From Streptococcus sp. LPB0220 (lineage in GTDB: Bacteria > Bacillota > Bacilli > Lactobacillales > Streptococcaceae), in the NCBI RefSeq assembly GCF_008727815.1, contig NZ_CP044230.1:1472001-1536000 (forward strand): a stretch of 64,000 bases of DNA, in the 5' to 3' direction. The notes beneath the pieces were generated by a model. That model saw only the letters and a program-made list of their open reading frames with translations, was not told the origin of the DNA and ran no database searches. The translations under genes and the position numbers were made by a program. Positions 1-10,934 of the stretch are shown piece by piece; position 1 is the first letter of the stretch; every line of letters begins with the position of its first letter.

Positions 1-1
1 C

Positions 2-526
2 GATATCGAGTCTCTTGCTAACAAACTCCAAATCCACTCTCATGCTATTACTAAAGACGGCATCTATACCAGCAATCGAGATATCGGACGCTACACCATT
101 CATGAATCTCAACTGGTCAATATGCCCCTTTATTACCGGACGCCTGAAGAAGTTCGTGAGAAAGAATTTGTCAAGGCCATGTATATCGATGAACCAGACA
201 TTCTAGATGCTGCGATTGCAAAAATTCCTAAAGAATTCAAAAACCGCTTCACTATGGTCAAATCAGCCCCTTTTTATTTAGAAATTCTAGGGAAAACAAC
301 CAATAAGGGATCAGCTGTTCTTCATCTAGCTGAACGACTTGGAATCCAGCAAGAAGAAACCATGGCCATCGGAGATGAGGAAAATGACCGTTCCATGCTA
401 GAAGTCGTGGGACATGCCGTCGTTATGGAGAATGGCAATCCAGCTCTTAAAAAAATTGCTACAACTATTACCAAATCAAATGATGAATCTGGCGTTGCAT
501 ATGCCATTAGAAAGTGGGTATTATAA
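2..526 (+). CDS. Cof-type HAD-superfamily phosphatase, C-terminal part (5' end outside window)
   Basis: The reading frame is open from the first bases of the window to the TAA at 526, so the true start lies upstream. The visible ~174 residues carry the late HAD motif GDEENDRSM, whose acidic residues bind the catalytic magnesium, preceded by a conserved lysine region (TNKGSAV). This matches the C-terminal half of Cof/YidA-type sugar-phosphate phosphatases, cytosolic enzymes that act on small phosphorylated metabolites. The family is clear but the substrate cannot be read from sequence. The gene ends 3 bases before murM, so the two are probably cotranscribed. Confidence 0.85.
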   Translation, partial: DIESLANKLQIHSHAITKDGIYTSNRDIGRYTIHESQLVNMPLYYRTPEEVREKEFVKAMYIDEPDILDAAIAKIPKEFKNRFTMVKSAPFYLEILGKTTNKGSAVLHLAERLGIQQEETMAIGDEENDRSMLEVVGHAVVMENGNPALKKIATTITKSNDESGVAYAIRKWVL

Positions 527-529
527 GAA

Positions 530-1741
530 ATGTACCATTACCAGCTAGGAATTTCTGCTAGTGAGCATGATGACTTTGTTATTCAGAGTGATCAAACCAA
601 TCTCTTACAAAGCAGCTCATGGGCAAAAATCAAAGATAATTGGGGAAATGAACGGGTTGGTTTTTATCAAGAAGACCAATTAGTCGCTGTTGCAAACATC
701 TTGATTCAACCCCTGCCACTTGGCTTTTCCATGCTCTACATTCCTCGAGGCCCCATCATGGATTACCAAAACAAGGAGCTGGTTTCATATGTGATCCAGT
801 CCCTTAAAAAGATAGCCAAACAATACAAGGCCTTATTTGTGAAATTTGATCCAAGTCTTTTTTTGAGTAAACACTTGATTGGACAAGAACAGACGGAAAC
901 TCCTGCTGTGCAAGCGGTGATCGATACCCTAACAACAGAAGGAGTTGAATGGACTGGCCGAACCAGTGATATGGCAGAAAATATCCAACCACGCTTTCAA
1001 GCGAATATCCACAAAGAGTTTTTCACTGAGCAAGATCTTTCAAAATCTACTCGACAAGCCATCCGAACAGCTCGAAACAAAGGGATCCAAGTCCAATTTG
1101 GTGGGACTGAATTGTTAGAGGACTTTGCTTCTCTCATGAAAAAGACTGAAGCTCGTAAAAGCATTCATTTACGTGGAAAAGACTACTACGAAAAACTACT
1201 CACAACCTACCAAGGACAATCCTACATTACTTTGTCTACGCTAGATCTCGAGAAACGGAAAACCTCCCTTACAAAAGATCTTGAAAAAAATAAGGCAGAG
1301 GCTGAAAAATTCACAGAAAAAACAAAGCCTGGCAAGGTTGAGAATAACCAAAAAGAAAAAGAGCGGATAGAGGAAGAACTGCAATTTCTTGAACAGCATC
1401 TCCAAGCAGGTAGACAGGTCGTTCCTTTATCTGGGACCTTAACCCTTGAATTCGGTGGGACGTCTGAAAATGTTTATGCAGGGATGGATGAAGAATTCCG
1501 CCGTTACCAACCTGCTATCCTCACCTGGTATGAAACTGCCCAACACGCTTTCGACCGTGGTGCTTCTTGGCAGAATATGGGGGGCATTGAAAATTCACTT
1601 GATGGTGGTCTCTATCATTTCAAGTCTAAATTTAATCCAGTCATTGAAGAATTTGTTGGGGAATTCAACCTCCCAACCAGTCCACTCTATCCACTTGTAA
1701 ACAAAGTCTACAAGATCCGGAAAAAATTAAGGAGTAAATAA
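530..1741 (+). CDS. murM: MurM-type tRNA-dependent lipid II aminoacyltransferase (FemABX family)
   Basis: The product has 403 residues, the usual MurM size. Members of this family add the first amino acid (L-Ser or L-Ala, from aminoacyl-tRNA) to the lysine side chain of lipid II at the inner membrane, beginning the branched cross-bridge of the pneumococcal-type wall. Two acyltransferase (GNAT-like) lobes are interrupted at about residues 235-310 by a charged helical arm rich in Lys/Glu, the hallmark of FemX-like enzymes. The segments IPRGP near residue 70 and GGLYHFKSKFNP near the C terminus are typical of the family. The stop is followed 6 bases later by murN, so the two form an operon. Alleles of MurM affect branching and beta-lactam resistance in pneumococci; this cannot be judged here. 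Confidence 0.93.
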   Translation: MYHYQLGISASEHDDFVIQSDQTNLLQSSSWAKIKDNWGNERVGFYQEDQLVAVANILIQPLPLGFSMLYIPRGPIMDYQNKELVSYVIQSLKKIAKQYKALFVKFDPSLFLSKHLIGQEQTETPAVQAVIDTLTTEGVEWTGRTSDMAENIQPRFQANIHKEFFTEQDLSKSTRQAIRTARNKGIQVQFGGTELLEDFASLMKKTEARKSIHLRGKDYYEKLLTTYQGQSYITLSTLDLEKRKTSLTKDLEKNKAEAEKFTEKTKPGKVENNQKEKERIEEELQFLEQHLQAGRQVVPLSGTLTLEFGGTSENVYAGMDEEFRRYQPAILTWYETAQHAFDRGASWQNMGGIENSLDGGLYHFKSKFNPVIEEFVGEFNLPTSPLYPLVNKVYKIRKKLRSK

Positions 1742-1747
1742 AGTTAC

Positions 1748-2983
1748 ATGACTCTTACGACAATTTCAAAAGAAGAATTTACCTCATTTGCAAATACTGT
1801 CTCCCATCGCTCTTTTATCCAGTCTGCTGAAATGGCAGATCTGCTTGAAAAGCGAGGAAACACGGTCCAATTTATCGCTTGGAAACAAGAAGATCAAGTC
1901 CAAGTGGCAGCGATCTTGTACAGTCTTCCTATGACAGGTGGTCTCCATATGGAAATCAATTCTGGCCCCCTTTACCAAGAGGAGGCTATGCTAGAACCCT
2001 TCTATGCAGCCTTAAAAGACTATGCGAAAGAGAATGGAGCTATTGAACTCGTTATCAAGCCCTATGATACCTATCAAACCTTTGACAGTGACGGCAATCC
2101 AACCAGTGAAGAGCAAACCCATTTTATGGATACCCTTAAAAACTTGGGCTATCAGCATGATGGTTTAACAACAGGTTATCCAGGTGGAGAAGGTGATTGG
2201 CATTATGTGAAAGATATGGAGGGCATCACCGAAAAAAATCTTCTCAAGAGCTTCAGTAAAAAAGGAAAGCCACTTGTCAAGAAAGCCAAATCTTTCGGTA
2301 TTGAACTGAAACGATTAAACCGAGATGAACTGCAACTCTTTAAGGATATTACTTCTTCTACCAGTGACCGTCGCGACTATCAGGATAAGACCTTGGATTA
2401 TTACCAAACTTTCTATGACAGTTTTGGCGACAAAGCAGATTTCATGATCGCAACGCTGAACTTCCACCATTACTACACGAATCTTGAAAAAGACCAAGGA
2501 AAACTAGCTCAAAAGATTGAGAAATTACAGAAGGATCTTGAAGTCAACCCCAATTCAGAAAAAAAACAAAATCAACTTCGTGAATTCTCTAGCCAGTTTG
2601 ATACCTTTGAGGTGAGAAAGAAGGACGCAAAAGAATATATTGAAAAATATGGAGATCAAGACGTCATTCTTGCAGGTAGCCTCTTCGTCTATATGCCACA
2701 AGAATCCACCTATTTATTCAGTGGCTCTTATACAGAATTTAATAAGTTCTATGCTCCTGCTGTTCTCCAAGAATATATGATGCTTGAAACCATCAAACGT
2801 GGTATCCCAAGATATAACTTCCTGGGTATTCAAGGAATCTTTGACGGGTCAGACGGTGTTCTTCGTTTCAAACAAAACTTCAATGGCTACATCGTTCGTA
2901 AGATGGGGACCTTCCGCTATTACCCAAGTCCTCTGAAATACAAACTGATTTCTCTCATTAAGAAACTATTAGGACGTTCCTAA
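1748..2983 (+). CDS. murN: MurN-type aminoacyltransferase adding the second cross-bridge residue (FemABX family)
   Basis: The product has 411 residues and begins with MTLTTISKEEF, very close to the MurN N terminus I recall from pneumococcus. Known MurN adds L-Ala to the residue placed by MurM, completing the dipeptide branch on lipid II. It shares the FemX fold: two acyltransferase lobes separated by a helical arm at about residues 245-300, with the conserved patch FLGIQGIFDGSDGVLRFK near the C terminus. It lies directly after murM in the same operon. A structured RNA element starts 7 bases after its TAA and likely forms the 3' end of the transcript. Confidence 0.93.
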   Translation: MTLTTISKEEFTSFANTVSHRSFIQSAEMADLLEKRGNTVQFIAWKQEDQVQVAAILYSLPMTGGLHMEINSGPLYQEEAMLEPFYAALKDYAKENGAIELVIKPYDTYQTFDSDGNPTSEEQTHFMDTLKNLGYQHDGLTTGYPGGEGDWHYVKDMEGITEKNLLKSFSKKGKPLVKKAKSFGIELKRLNRDELQLFKDITSSTSDRRDYQDKTLDYYQTFYDSFGDKADFMIATLNFHHYYTNLEKDQGKLAQKIEKLQKDLEVNPNSEKKQNQLREFSSQFDTFEVRKKDAKEYIEKYGDQDVILAGSLFVYMPQESTYLFSGSYTEFNKFYAPAVLQEYMMLETIKRGIPRYNFLGIQGIFDGSDGVLRFKQNFNGYIVRKMGTFRYYPSPLKYKLISLIKKLLGRS

Positions 2984-2989
2984 CTCAAA

Positions 2990-3163
2990 GGGAGTGGGAA
3001 AGAACTCCGACAAGTTAAAAAGAGTTCGTCTTCCCACCCCCGCACAGTTGATTAGGTCATCTTTGGAGCTTAAAAGGCGAACAAAGATGCCAATCAACCA
3101 CTGCGTCTTACACTTACTCCTATCAAACATCAAAGGCTGGACAGTTTTTGCCCAGCCTTTTTC
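2990..3163 (+). ncRNA. Structured RNA element copy A (three helices ending in a terminator), 3' of murN
   Basis: The element has a first helix (GTGGGA...TCCCAC with an inner AACTC/GAGTT stem). A conserved linker CCGCACA follows, then a second helix (GTTGATT...AATCAAC), then conserved CACTGCGTCTT, and finally a terminator hairpin (GGCTGG...CCAGCC plus T-run, 3134-3163). A diverged copy lies on the minus strand at 59211-59392. Linkers are conserved, while helix bases differ in a way that keeps pairing. It may be a stand-alone small RNA or a 3'-UTR terminator. It resembles in size the ~170-nt asd RNA family of streptococci, but that assignment is not verified. Confidence 0.65.
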
Positions 3164-3170
3164 TACTATA

Positions 3171-3198
3171 AAAAAGACGAGAAACCTCTCGCCTTTTT
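3171..3198 (-). terminator. Terminator downstream of tpiA
   Basis: Read on the minus strand, GGCGAGA-ggt-TTCTCGTC is followed by a T-run. It lies just past the tpiA stop codon and directly abuts the murN-side element. Confidence 0.75.
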
Positions 3199-3206
3199 AT
3201 ATGTCA

Positions 3207-3965
3207 TTATTTAACAAAGTCAAGCAATGCCAAGAAGCTTTCTGGGTCAAGTGATGCACCACCTACAAGAGCTCCGTCAACGTCTGGACAAGCCATATAT
3301 TCTGCAACGTTTTCAGGTTTAACTGAACCACCGTATTGAACACGTACTTTATCAGCTACTTCTTGACCAAAGTCAGCTGCTACAACGTCACGAACAACTT
3401 TACACATTTTTTGTGCATCGTCTTGTGAAGCAGATTTACCAGTACCGATAGCCCAGATTGGTTCGTAGGCGATTACTGTTGAAGCGACTTGTTCTGCAGT
3501 CAATCCAGCAAGTGCAGCTGAAACTTGAGCACCTACGAATTCTGCCGCTTTACCAGCTTCGTAAGTTTCAAGGCTTTCACCACAACAGATGATTGGAAGC
3601 ATACCGTTCGCAAAGATTGCTTTTGCTTTTTTGTTGATGTCTTCATCAGTTTCGTGGAAGTAATCACGACGTTCTGAGTGACCAATAACAACGTAGTCAG
3701 TACCGATTTCTTTCAAAACTTGTGGGCTAGTTTCACCAGTGAAGGCACCAGCATTTTCAAAGTAAGTGTTTTGTGCAGCAACTTTAAGGTTTGAACCTTT
3801 AGCAGCAGCAAGTACAGCTGTCAAGTCAACTGCAGGAGCCGCGATACCAGCTTCAACAAGATCAGCTGAAGGAAGTTTTGATGCTACAGCTTCAACGAAT
3901 GCTTTTGCTTCTTCTGGATTTTTGTTCATTTTCCAGTTACCAGCGATAAATGGTTTACGTGACAT
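3207..3965 (-). CDS. tpiA: Triosephosphate isomerase
   Basis: This cytosolic glycolytic enzyme interconverts dihydroxyacetone phosphate and glyceraldehyde 3-phosphate. The 252 residues form a full-length TIM barrel with the catalytic Lys12 (AGNWKMN), His96 (IGHSERR), Glu168 ([11 protein letters not shown]) and the phosphate-binding YGGSVKP and GALVGGASL segments. An AGAGG ribosome binding site precedes the ATG at 3965. It is a single-gene unit with its own terminator. Shadow frames on the other strand reflect strong codon bias, as expected for a highly expressed gene. Confidence 0.97.
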   Translation of the reverse strand: MSRKPFIAGNWKMNKNPEEAKAFVEAVASKLPSADLVEAGIAAPAVDLTAVLAAAKGSNLKVAAQNTYFENAGAFTGETSPQVLKEIGTDYVVIGHSERRDYFHETDEDINKKAKAIFANGMLPIICCGESLETYEAGKAAEFVGAQVSAALAGLTAEQVASTVIAYEPIWAIGTGKSASQDDAQKMCKVVRDVVAADFGQEVADKVRVQYGGSVKPENVAEYMACPDVDGALVGGASLDPESFLALLDFVK

Positions 3966-4059
3966 TTCACATACCTCTTTTTTCTAATTTTATACTATCT
4001 ATTTTACCATAAATTTCGTCATAATGAAAGGTTGCACAAGCTCATTTTACTTTTTGTAA

Positions 4060-4089
4060 AAAATAAAAACCCCGTCTTCACGGGGTTTT
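4060..4089 (-). terminator. Terminator downstream of tuf
   Basis: The perfect hairpin AAAACCCCG-tgaa-GACGGGGTTTT on the minus strand is followed by T-rich sequence, 40 bases after the tuf stop. Confidence 0.85.
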
Positions 4090-4130
4090 CTGTCTGTCTA
4101 TATAATTGTTAATCTGGGAACTAGATCGAA

Positions 4131-5327
<1,197 letters not shown>

Positions 5328-5398
5328 TTGAGTAAAAGCCTCCAATAAAATATATTTTATAGATAGACAGTAGGCAATACAGTCTAACTTTCCTTACT

Positions 5399-5427
5399 AT
5401 TCTATCGAATTTTAGATAAAATTGCAA
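5399..5427 (-). promoter_or_regulatory. Predicted tuf promoter
   Basis: On the minus strand, -35 TTGCAA (5422-5427) and -10 TAGAAT (5399-5404) are separated by exactly 17 bases. They lie about 70 bases upstream of the tuf ATG. The rest of the 5428-5579 gap shows no gene. Confidence 0.65.
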
Positions 5428-5579
5428 GCCTTTTACCTATATTTTCTTAATTATTCCTCTTCTTTCCTTTTGTTTTGTCCTCTTGCTGAAAGATCCTGTT
5501 CTAGCTTTGAAAATTCTAATTTAAAATCTTCTATTCAAGCCCAATACGTACCTTTTGCGCCTTTGGGTTCAGGGAATAA

Positions 5580-5609
5580 AAAAATCGGAACAGTCGTTCC
5601 GATTTTTTT
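5580..5609 (-). terminator. Terminator of ppc
   Basis: The hairpin AATCGGAAC-gact-GTTCCGATT is flanked by A- and T-runs on both sides and could work in both directions. It begins directly at the ppc stop codon. Confidence 0.85.
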
Positions 5610-8433
5610 AACCTGAATTACGTAATCCTGTAGCCACTCCATTGATCGTAATATGGATTAGCTTGTCTTGATCGGCTGGTAATTGGCCGGTCCGTTGACG
5701 TCGAATCAGTTCTAACTGAATATAGTTCAAGACGTTAAAGTACGGCATCCGATAATCCAAACTTTCTTTCAGATAAGGGTTTTCCGCGAGCAATTCGTCA
5801 TGCTCCTCAATCATCAGGATGATATCCTTGGTCAATTGCCATTCATGTAAGATAATCTGATAGATATTGCGGACTTCTTCTTCCTCACACAATTGCGCAT
5901 ACTCAAAAGCAATGTCCATGTTGGCTTTGGATAAGACCATGTCCACATTTGACAAGAGAGATTGGAAGAAAGGCCAGTTCTTATACATATATCGAAGGGT
6001 TTCAATATTCTCAGGATCCTCATCGATAAATTCCTTAAAGCTAGAACCTACTCCATACCAACCAGGGAACATTACCCGACTTTGTGACCAAGAGAATACC
6101 CAAGGAATGGCACGCAAACCACCAATTTCTGTAATAGTCTTACGGGCAGCTGGACGCGAACCAATATTAAAGCTAGAAATAGCTTTGATCGGACTTGATT
6201 CAAAGAAGTAATCATAGAAGTGCTCATTTCCAAAGACCAAATCACGATAGATATCGTAACTGCGATTCACGACTTTATCCATGACTTCCCCGAAACGATC
6301 AAACATAGAAAATGGACTCTTTTGTTCGGAAATCATCCGGTTAATGGTTGCTGAAACGAGCATCTCAAGGTTGTAGTAGGCGGCATCTTTGTTCCCGTAT
6401 TTATTGCCGATCACTTCTCCTTGCTCGGTTAAGCGGATACGGTCATTAATGGATTTCAATGGTTGAGAAGTGATGGCTTCATAAGTAGGACCTCCACCAC
6501 GACCAACCGTACCACCACGACCATGGAAGAAGGTAATCTTCACTCCAAACTCATCTCCGATAGCGGTCAATTGTTGTTGGGCTTTAAAGAGGGTCCAACA
6601 AGAAGACAAGTAGCCACCATCCTTGTTAGAATCCGAGTAACCTAACATAATTTCTTGGTAGTTGTTCTTGGAAGCAATCCAACGTTTGGCAATTGGAAGA
6701 GACAAGTAGCTTCTCATAGTTTCTTCTGAATGATCCAAATCTTCGATTGTTTCAAACAAAGGTACGATTTGCACGCGAGCTTTTTCCGTATCAACTAAGC
6801 CCACTTCTTTCAACATCACAGCCAATTCCAACATATCTGATACACTTGTTGCATGAGAAATGATGTTTTGACGAATGACTTTTTCTCCTAAACGATCTTT
6901 CAATTCACGAGCCGTTTGGAAAATTGCTAGTTCTTTTTCAAGCAGTTCAGATTTTTCAGCATGGGTGGCTGATAAAATTCGTGGGTCTTCTAAGAGTTCT
7001 TTCAAGAGAACCTGACACTTTTCATCCTCTGGTAAATCAGAATAATGGTCATTAATCCCTGCCGATTTCAATAATTCTGCTACACAGGCTTCATGCACAC
7101 TAGAATCCTGGCGCATATCAATAGAGGCGAGATAGAATCCAAAAACATCGATGGCTTCTAGAAGTTCTGCAAACTCACCAGAAATTAAATACTCTGATTT
7201 GTTTTCTAACAAGGAATCTTTGATCTTTTCAAGGTCTTCTTTGAATTCTTGAGCAGAGGCATAAGCTGGAGCTTCTTTCTCAGAAATTTTCTTTAAAGCT
7301 CCAGAGATACGATTGCCGATATAATCAGAAACTGGCCCTTGTTGATGAGCGTTTGCTCCTAATAACCTCTCGACAGCATAACGATCTTCTCTAGTTTCCC
7401 CAACCATAGTCCATTCTTTTAAATTGACCAAAGTCTGGATCAATTTTGACTGGATATAGTGGAAAGCCCGACGGTAAGGTTCTTTTTCACGAAAGACGGA
7501 TGTATCACTGGATAGGGCGGCCATTTCAGCTACTGCTTCACTTGTTTTAGAAAGACTCGTTGAAAGGGAGAAATGACGGTATAATTTTGAAATCTTTTCG
7601 ATGTAATAGTTCAAAATGACTTCACTTTGAATAGTTGCTGAACGCTTCAAGGTCTCAGCTGTTACAAACGGATTCCCGTCCCGGTCTCCCCCAATCCACA
7701 TGCCCATTGTGATCGGACGTGGTTGTTCAAGCTCCAATCCATGCTCTTTTGCCAAGCGTTTGTATTCCAACATAAGATTTGGAACAGCTTGTAAGAAGGA
7801 GCTATTGTAATATTCCATGACGTTGGTGATCTCATTGGTAACCTTCAATTTTTTGTCACGAATCATATCCGTTTGCATCATGATTTCGATATTACAACGA
7901 AGGTTGTTATACCACTTATTCTCATTCATTAAACCAGCTTTAACATCCCGGTGCTGACGAAGAAGAGCGTGAATATGATTGGTTAAATCCAGCATGGTTT
8001 TTCGTTGCACTTGAGTTGGATGGGCTGTTAAAACAGGTACAATATTGAGATTTTCAAGAATTTCTTGTGCATCTTCATTTTTTGCAACTTCTTTAATGGT
8101 TGAAGAAAGTTTTCCGAGGTATTCACCATCCACGTTATTCAAATGATTGATTTCATAGGCCAAATCGACATCTTCTGAGATGTTAATCAAGAGTGGTAAA
8201 ATAGCAAAATAACGTGAAATCACTGTCATTTCTTCATTTGTCAATTGTTCCACTAGTTGATTCAACTCACGATAGTTCTGTGTTTTTGATAGATCCTTCA
8301 ACTGCCTAATTTTATCAAAGGTTTCCGGACGAACCAAATTTTTCGTAATATCATCTAATAAATTGGTTAAGATTTCGGCTTCTTCTTTGATAATATCTTT
8401 ATTTGTGAAATTCTCTAATTTTTGTAAGACCAT
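5608..8433 (-). CDS. ppc: Phosphoenolpyruvate carboxylase
   Basis: This enzyme makes oxaloacetate from PEP and bicarbonate, supplying aspartate-family amino acids in streptococci that lack a full TCA cycle. The start is set at the ATG at 8433 (MVLQKLENF), because an AAGGAG site sits 5-6 bases before it. An ATG 24 bases upstream would put this site inside the gene. The 941-residue product shows the catalytic His motif [17 protein letters not shown], the glycine-rich [14 protein letters not shown] loop and the C-terminal GLRNSG that reaches the active site. It lies 38 bases downstream of ftsW on the same strand, so cotranscription is likely. Confidence 0.96.
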   Translation of the reverse strand: MVLQKLENFTNKDIIKEEAEILTNLLDDITKNLVRPETFDKIRQLKDLSKTQNYRELNQLVEQLTNEEMTVISRYFAILPLLINISEDVDLAYEINHLNNVDGEYLGKLSSTIKEVAKNEDAQEILENLNIVPVLTAHPTQVQRKTMLDLTNHIHALLRQHRDVKAGLMNENKWYNNLRCNIEIMMQTDMIRDKKLKVTNEITNVMEYYNSSFLQAVPNLMLEYKRLAKEHGLELEQPRPITMGMWIGGDRDGNPFVTAETLKRSATIQSEVILNYYIEKISKLYRHFSLSTSLSKTSEAVAEMAALSSDTSVFREKEPYRRAFHYIQSKLIQTLVNLKEWTMVGETREDRYAVERLLGANAHQQGPVSDYIGNRISGALKKISEKEAPAYASAQEFKEDLEKIKDSLLENKSEYLISGEFAELLEAIDVFGFYLASIDMRQDSSVHEACVAELLKSAGINDHYSDLPEDEKCQVLLKELLEDPRILSATHAEKSELLEKELAIFQTARELKDRLGEKVIRQNIISHATSVSDMLELAVMLKEVGLVDTEKARVQIVPLFETIEDLDHSEETMRSYLSLPIAKRWIASKNNYQEIMLGYSDSNKDGGYLSSCWTLFKAQQQLTAIGDEFGVKITFFHGRGGTVGRGGGPTYEAITSQPLKSINDRIRLTEQGEVIGNKYGNKDAAYYNLEMLVSATINRMISEQKSPFSMFDRFGEVMDKVVNRSYDIYRDLVFGNEHFYDYFFESSPIKAISSFNIGSRPAARKTITEIGGLRAIPWVFSWSQSRVMFPGWYGVGSSFKEFIDEDPENIETLRYMYKNWPFFQSLLSNVDMVLSKANMDIAFEYAQLCEEEEVRNIYQIILHEWQLTKDIILMIEEHDELLAENPYLKESLDYRMPYFNVLNYIQLELIRRQRTGQLPADQDKLIHITINGVATGLRNSG

Positions 8434-8471
8434 TTTTTCTCCTTTTTGAATAGCCATTCAACAATTCCCTT

Positions 8472-9713
8472 TTAATAATAAGGTTTGATTTTACCTTTTT
8501 CTTCAAAAACCATGCCTTCTTGTTCCATCTTGGCCCGTTTTTCACTAGCGTCGATATTCAAAACGAAAGCAATCGCTACGGATAAGACCCATAAGCTATT
8601 TCCCCCTTGGGATAAGAAGGGGAAGGTCACTCCTGTAGACGGAATCAAACCAGAAATTCCTCCGATGTTAATGAAGGTTTGCACTAAGATCATCCCACCG
8701 ATCCCAATGGCCATCATCGAATTAAAAGGATTCTTTGCTCGAATACCGACTAAAATGATCCGAAGAATTAAGAAGAATAAGAGAGCAAGGATCAAACTAG
8801 CTCCAACAAAACCTAATTCTTCAATCACAATCGCAAACACAAAGTCTGTGTGCGCTTCTGGTAAGTAACCTTGTTTTTCAATGGAATTTCCTAGCCCCAA
8901 GCCAAACCAACCACCGTTACTCATGGCATAGTAGGAATTAGCTAATTGGTGACCTGCGCCAGACAAATCATTAAAGGGGTTAAAGAAGGCACTAAAGCGT
9001 TTGGCTACATAACCAAAGACTGGAATTTTAGCGACACGGTCCACACCGATAATCCAAATTGAACCAAGGACAATGGACGATACTCCAACAACTAAACCAA
9101 GTAAAGAGGTAAACCAACGGTAGCCCACTCCACTAGCCGTAATCATGATCAAGACCGTTAAGGCCAAGATCGTCGCATTTCCCAAGTCCGGCATAATCAC
9201 AACGATTCCAATCAGAATCAAGGTCAGCCAACGCCAATCGTTTAAATTCCTTGGAATCCATTCATTGTGGGTCAAGGCTTGATAATCATAATCGCGTATC
9301 TCGTCTTGTCGTTTAGAAAAGATCAAGGCTAGATACCAGACTAAGATCACCTTGAGGTATTCTGCCGGCTGGATACTGAAGCCTCCGGGAATTGTCAACC
9401 AACCGTGAGCTCCATTGACGGTATCTGTGATAAACCTAGACAGAATCAACAAAATCACTTCAATAAAAATGACAAAAGCCAGCACTTTTTTATTTCGAAG
9501 GAAGTTTAGGCTAAATTTATAAATCAAGGCGATGGTTAGGAGACTTAGGATAAAAAAGAGCCCCTGTGTCCGGACCATCCGAATCGAACTCACTCCACTT
9601 TGAATTGCCAAGGCACTTGTTGTCGAATAGACAACAATCAAGCCAATGATGGATAAAATCAAATAGGGAATGAGGATGGAATAATTTAAAAGATGTCTTT
9701 TTTCAATTTTCAT
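8472..9713 (-). CDS. ftsW: FtsW, septal peptidoglycan glycosyltransferase (SEDS family)
   Basis: FtsW polymerises lipid II at the division septum together with a class B PBP. The product has 413 residues with about ten membrane segments, starting with a helix at residues 10-30. SEDS hallmarks are present: QPAEYLK, a large extracellular loop with FSAFFNPF and GHQLANSYYAM, and GLIPSTGVTFPFLSQGGNS near the end. FtsW is favoured over RodA because ppc follows it, an order I recall for ftsW in streptococci, and because the N terminus (MKIEKRHLLNYSIL) matches. A TATAAT box lies in the upstream gap. Confidence 0.93.
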   Translation of the reverse strand: MKIEKRHLLNYSILIPYLILSIIGLIVVYSTTSALAIQSGVSSIRMVRTQGLFFILSLLTIALIYKFSLNFLRNKKVLAFVIFIEVILLILSRFITDTVNGAHGWLTIPGGFSIQPAEYLKVILVWYLALIFSKRQDEIRDYDYQALTHNEWIPRNLNDWRWLTLILIGIVVIMPDLGNATILALTVLIMITASGVGYRWFTSLLGLVVGVSSIVLGSIWIIGVDRVAKIPVFGYVAKRFSAFFNPFNDLSGAGHQLANSYYAMSNGGWFGLGLGNSIEKQGYLPEAHTDFVFAIVIEELGFVGASLILALLFFLILRIILVGIRAKNPFNSMMAIGIGGMILVQTFINIGGISGLIPSTGVTFPFLSQGGNSLWVLSVAIAFVLNIDASEKRAKMEQEGMVFEEKGKIKPYY

Positions 9714-9924
9714 AATTCACCATATTCCTAATGTTCAACCTTCATTATATCATTTTTAAGAAGCAAAACCAAGGAAAGGCCAGAAAAGATTCGGCTTCTT
9801 CTCTATTTTCCAGAAATATTCTTAATATTTTTCTTATTTTCATATATTTTTATCCTTTTTCGATGAAAAGATTCCTTTTTTTTGAAAATAATGGCTGAAA
9901 TTGGGATCTTTTAAGCATTAACTT

Positions 9925-9953
9925 TTGCCTTTTCGTTTTTTTTACGGTAAAAT
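9925..9953 (+). promoter_or_regulatory. Predicted promoter of the GH25 gene, possibly leaderless
   Basis: The -35 box TTGCCT (9925-9930) and -10 box TAAAAT (9948-9953) are 17 bases apart. Only 8 bases separate the -10 box from the ATG at 9962, so the transcript would begin about 2 bases before the start codon. No Shine-Dalgarno sequence is visible. The rest of the 9714-9961 gap is AT-rich and holds the ftsW promoter region. Confidence 0.5.
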
Positions 9954-9961
9954 GATTCTGT

Positions 9962-10837
9962 ATGAGAAAAAGGATAAAACCCGTTGTTCTCTTGGTCTTT
10001 TTTATCAGTTTCATTTCTTTTCTCGTTCTTTCACGAACAATTGCTGATATGCAAGCAAGAGCACAACAAGAAACAACCCAAACGATTCCGAACTTCAATA
10101 CACCTAAAAAAACAACTACTGCAAGCTCTTCTTCTAAAAAAGAGGAAGACATCAATCCAGAACTGGTTGGCCGCCCGATCATTGATATCTCAGGCTGGCA
10201 ATTGCCTAGTGAAATTGATTACGATGTCCTCTCCCAAAATGTGGGAGGTGTGATCGTTCGTGTCCATAGTGGGGCTCAAGCTAAAAAGGAAAATGCAGCA
10301 ACCTACTTAAATGGTCTGGATAAATCTTTTAAAACCCATATCCAAGAATTCCAAAAACGAAATATCCCTGTCGCAGTCTATGCTTATGTCGCTGCTAAGG
10401 ATAAAAAAGAAATGGAAAAAGAAGCAGAGGAATTTTACAAGGCTGCTTCTCCTTACAAACCGACCTACTATTGGTTAGACGTTGAGGAAAAAACCATGAA
10501 GGATATGAACGCAGGTGTTGAAGCTTTCCGAGCAAAACTACAAGCTTTGGGTGCAAAAAATATTGGACTCTATATCGGAACTTACTTCATGGAAGAACAC
10601 AGTATCTCCACTGATAAATTTACGGCTCTTTGGATTCCTACTTATGGATTTGATGATGGCTACTATAATGCTGCACCAGATACCAACACGGAATACGACT
10701 TGCATCAATATACCTCTCAAGGGCAATTAAATGGATTCTCACACTACTTGGATCTCAACCAAATTGCTCCGACGCAAGACCAAGAAGCGATTTATCGGAA
10801 ACTTTTCAAGGTACAAAAAGATGGCTCTTCCTCATAG
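9962..10837 (+). CDS. Membrane-anchored GH25-family lysozyme-like muramidase
   Basis: The 291-residue protein has a basic N terminus and one hydrophobic segment (residues 7-24), then a Thr/Ser/Lys-rich linker to about residue 65, then a glycoside hydrolase family 25 domain. The catalytic pattern is intact: Asp75 in DISGWQ and the Asp173/Glu175 pair in YYWLDVEE. GH25 enzymes cut the MurNAc-GlcNAc bond of peptidoglycan outside the cell. No clear signal peptidase site follows the hydrophobic helix, so it is probably an anchored enzyme facing the wall. It is monocistronic with its own terminator. Confidence 0.88.
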   Translation: MRKRIKPVVLLVFFISFISFLVLSRTIADMQARAQQETTQTIPNFNTPKKTTTASSSSKKEEDINPELVGRPIIDISGWQLPSEIDYDVLSQNVGGVIVRVHSGAQAKKENAATYLNGLDKSFKTHIQEFQKRNIPVAVYAYVAAKDKKEMEKEAEEFYKAASPYKPTYYWLDVEEKTMKDMNAGVEAFRAKLQALGAKNIGLYIGTYFMEEHSISTDKFTALWIPTYGFDDGYYNAAPDTNTEYDLHQYTSQGQLNGFSHYLDLNQIAPTQDQEAIYRKLFKVQKDGSSS

Positions 10838-10841
10838 CCTT

Positions 10842-10890
10842 AAAACAGCAGATCAAGTGGTTTTCACTTTTTCTGCTGTTTTCTATTTTT
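10842..10890 (+). terminator. Terminator of the GH25 gene
   Basis: Arms AAAACAGCAG and CTGCTGTTTT are separated by a 21-base loop and followed by a T-rich tail. Confidence 0.8.
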
Positions 10891-10919
10891 AAGGAGAAGA
10901 CAATATCGTCGCTATTATA

Positions 10920-10928
10920 TGTTATAAT
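10920..10928 (+). promoter_or_regulatory. Extended -10 promoter for the ybaK-histidine phosphatase operon
   Basis: TGTTATAAT is an extended -10 element, 50 bases before the ybaK-like ATG. The predicted start of transcription is about base 10935. No good -35 box was seen. Confidence 0.5.
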
Positions 10929-10934
10929 GGTCTA

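Noticed and set aside
2994..3254. 86-codon plus-strand frame after murN
   Set aside because: It runs through the RNA element, its terminator and the end of tpiA; no credible start or protein-like composition.
5328..5345. Upstream TTG start for tuf
   Set aside because: It would place the TGGAGG ribosome binding site inside the gene, and EF-Tu begins MAKEKYDRS.
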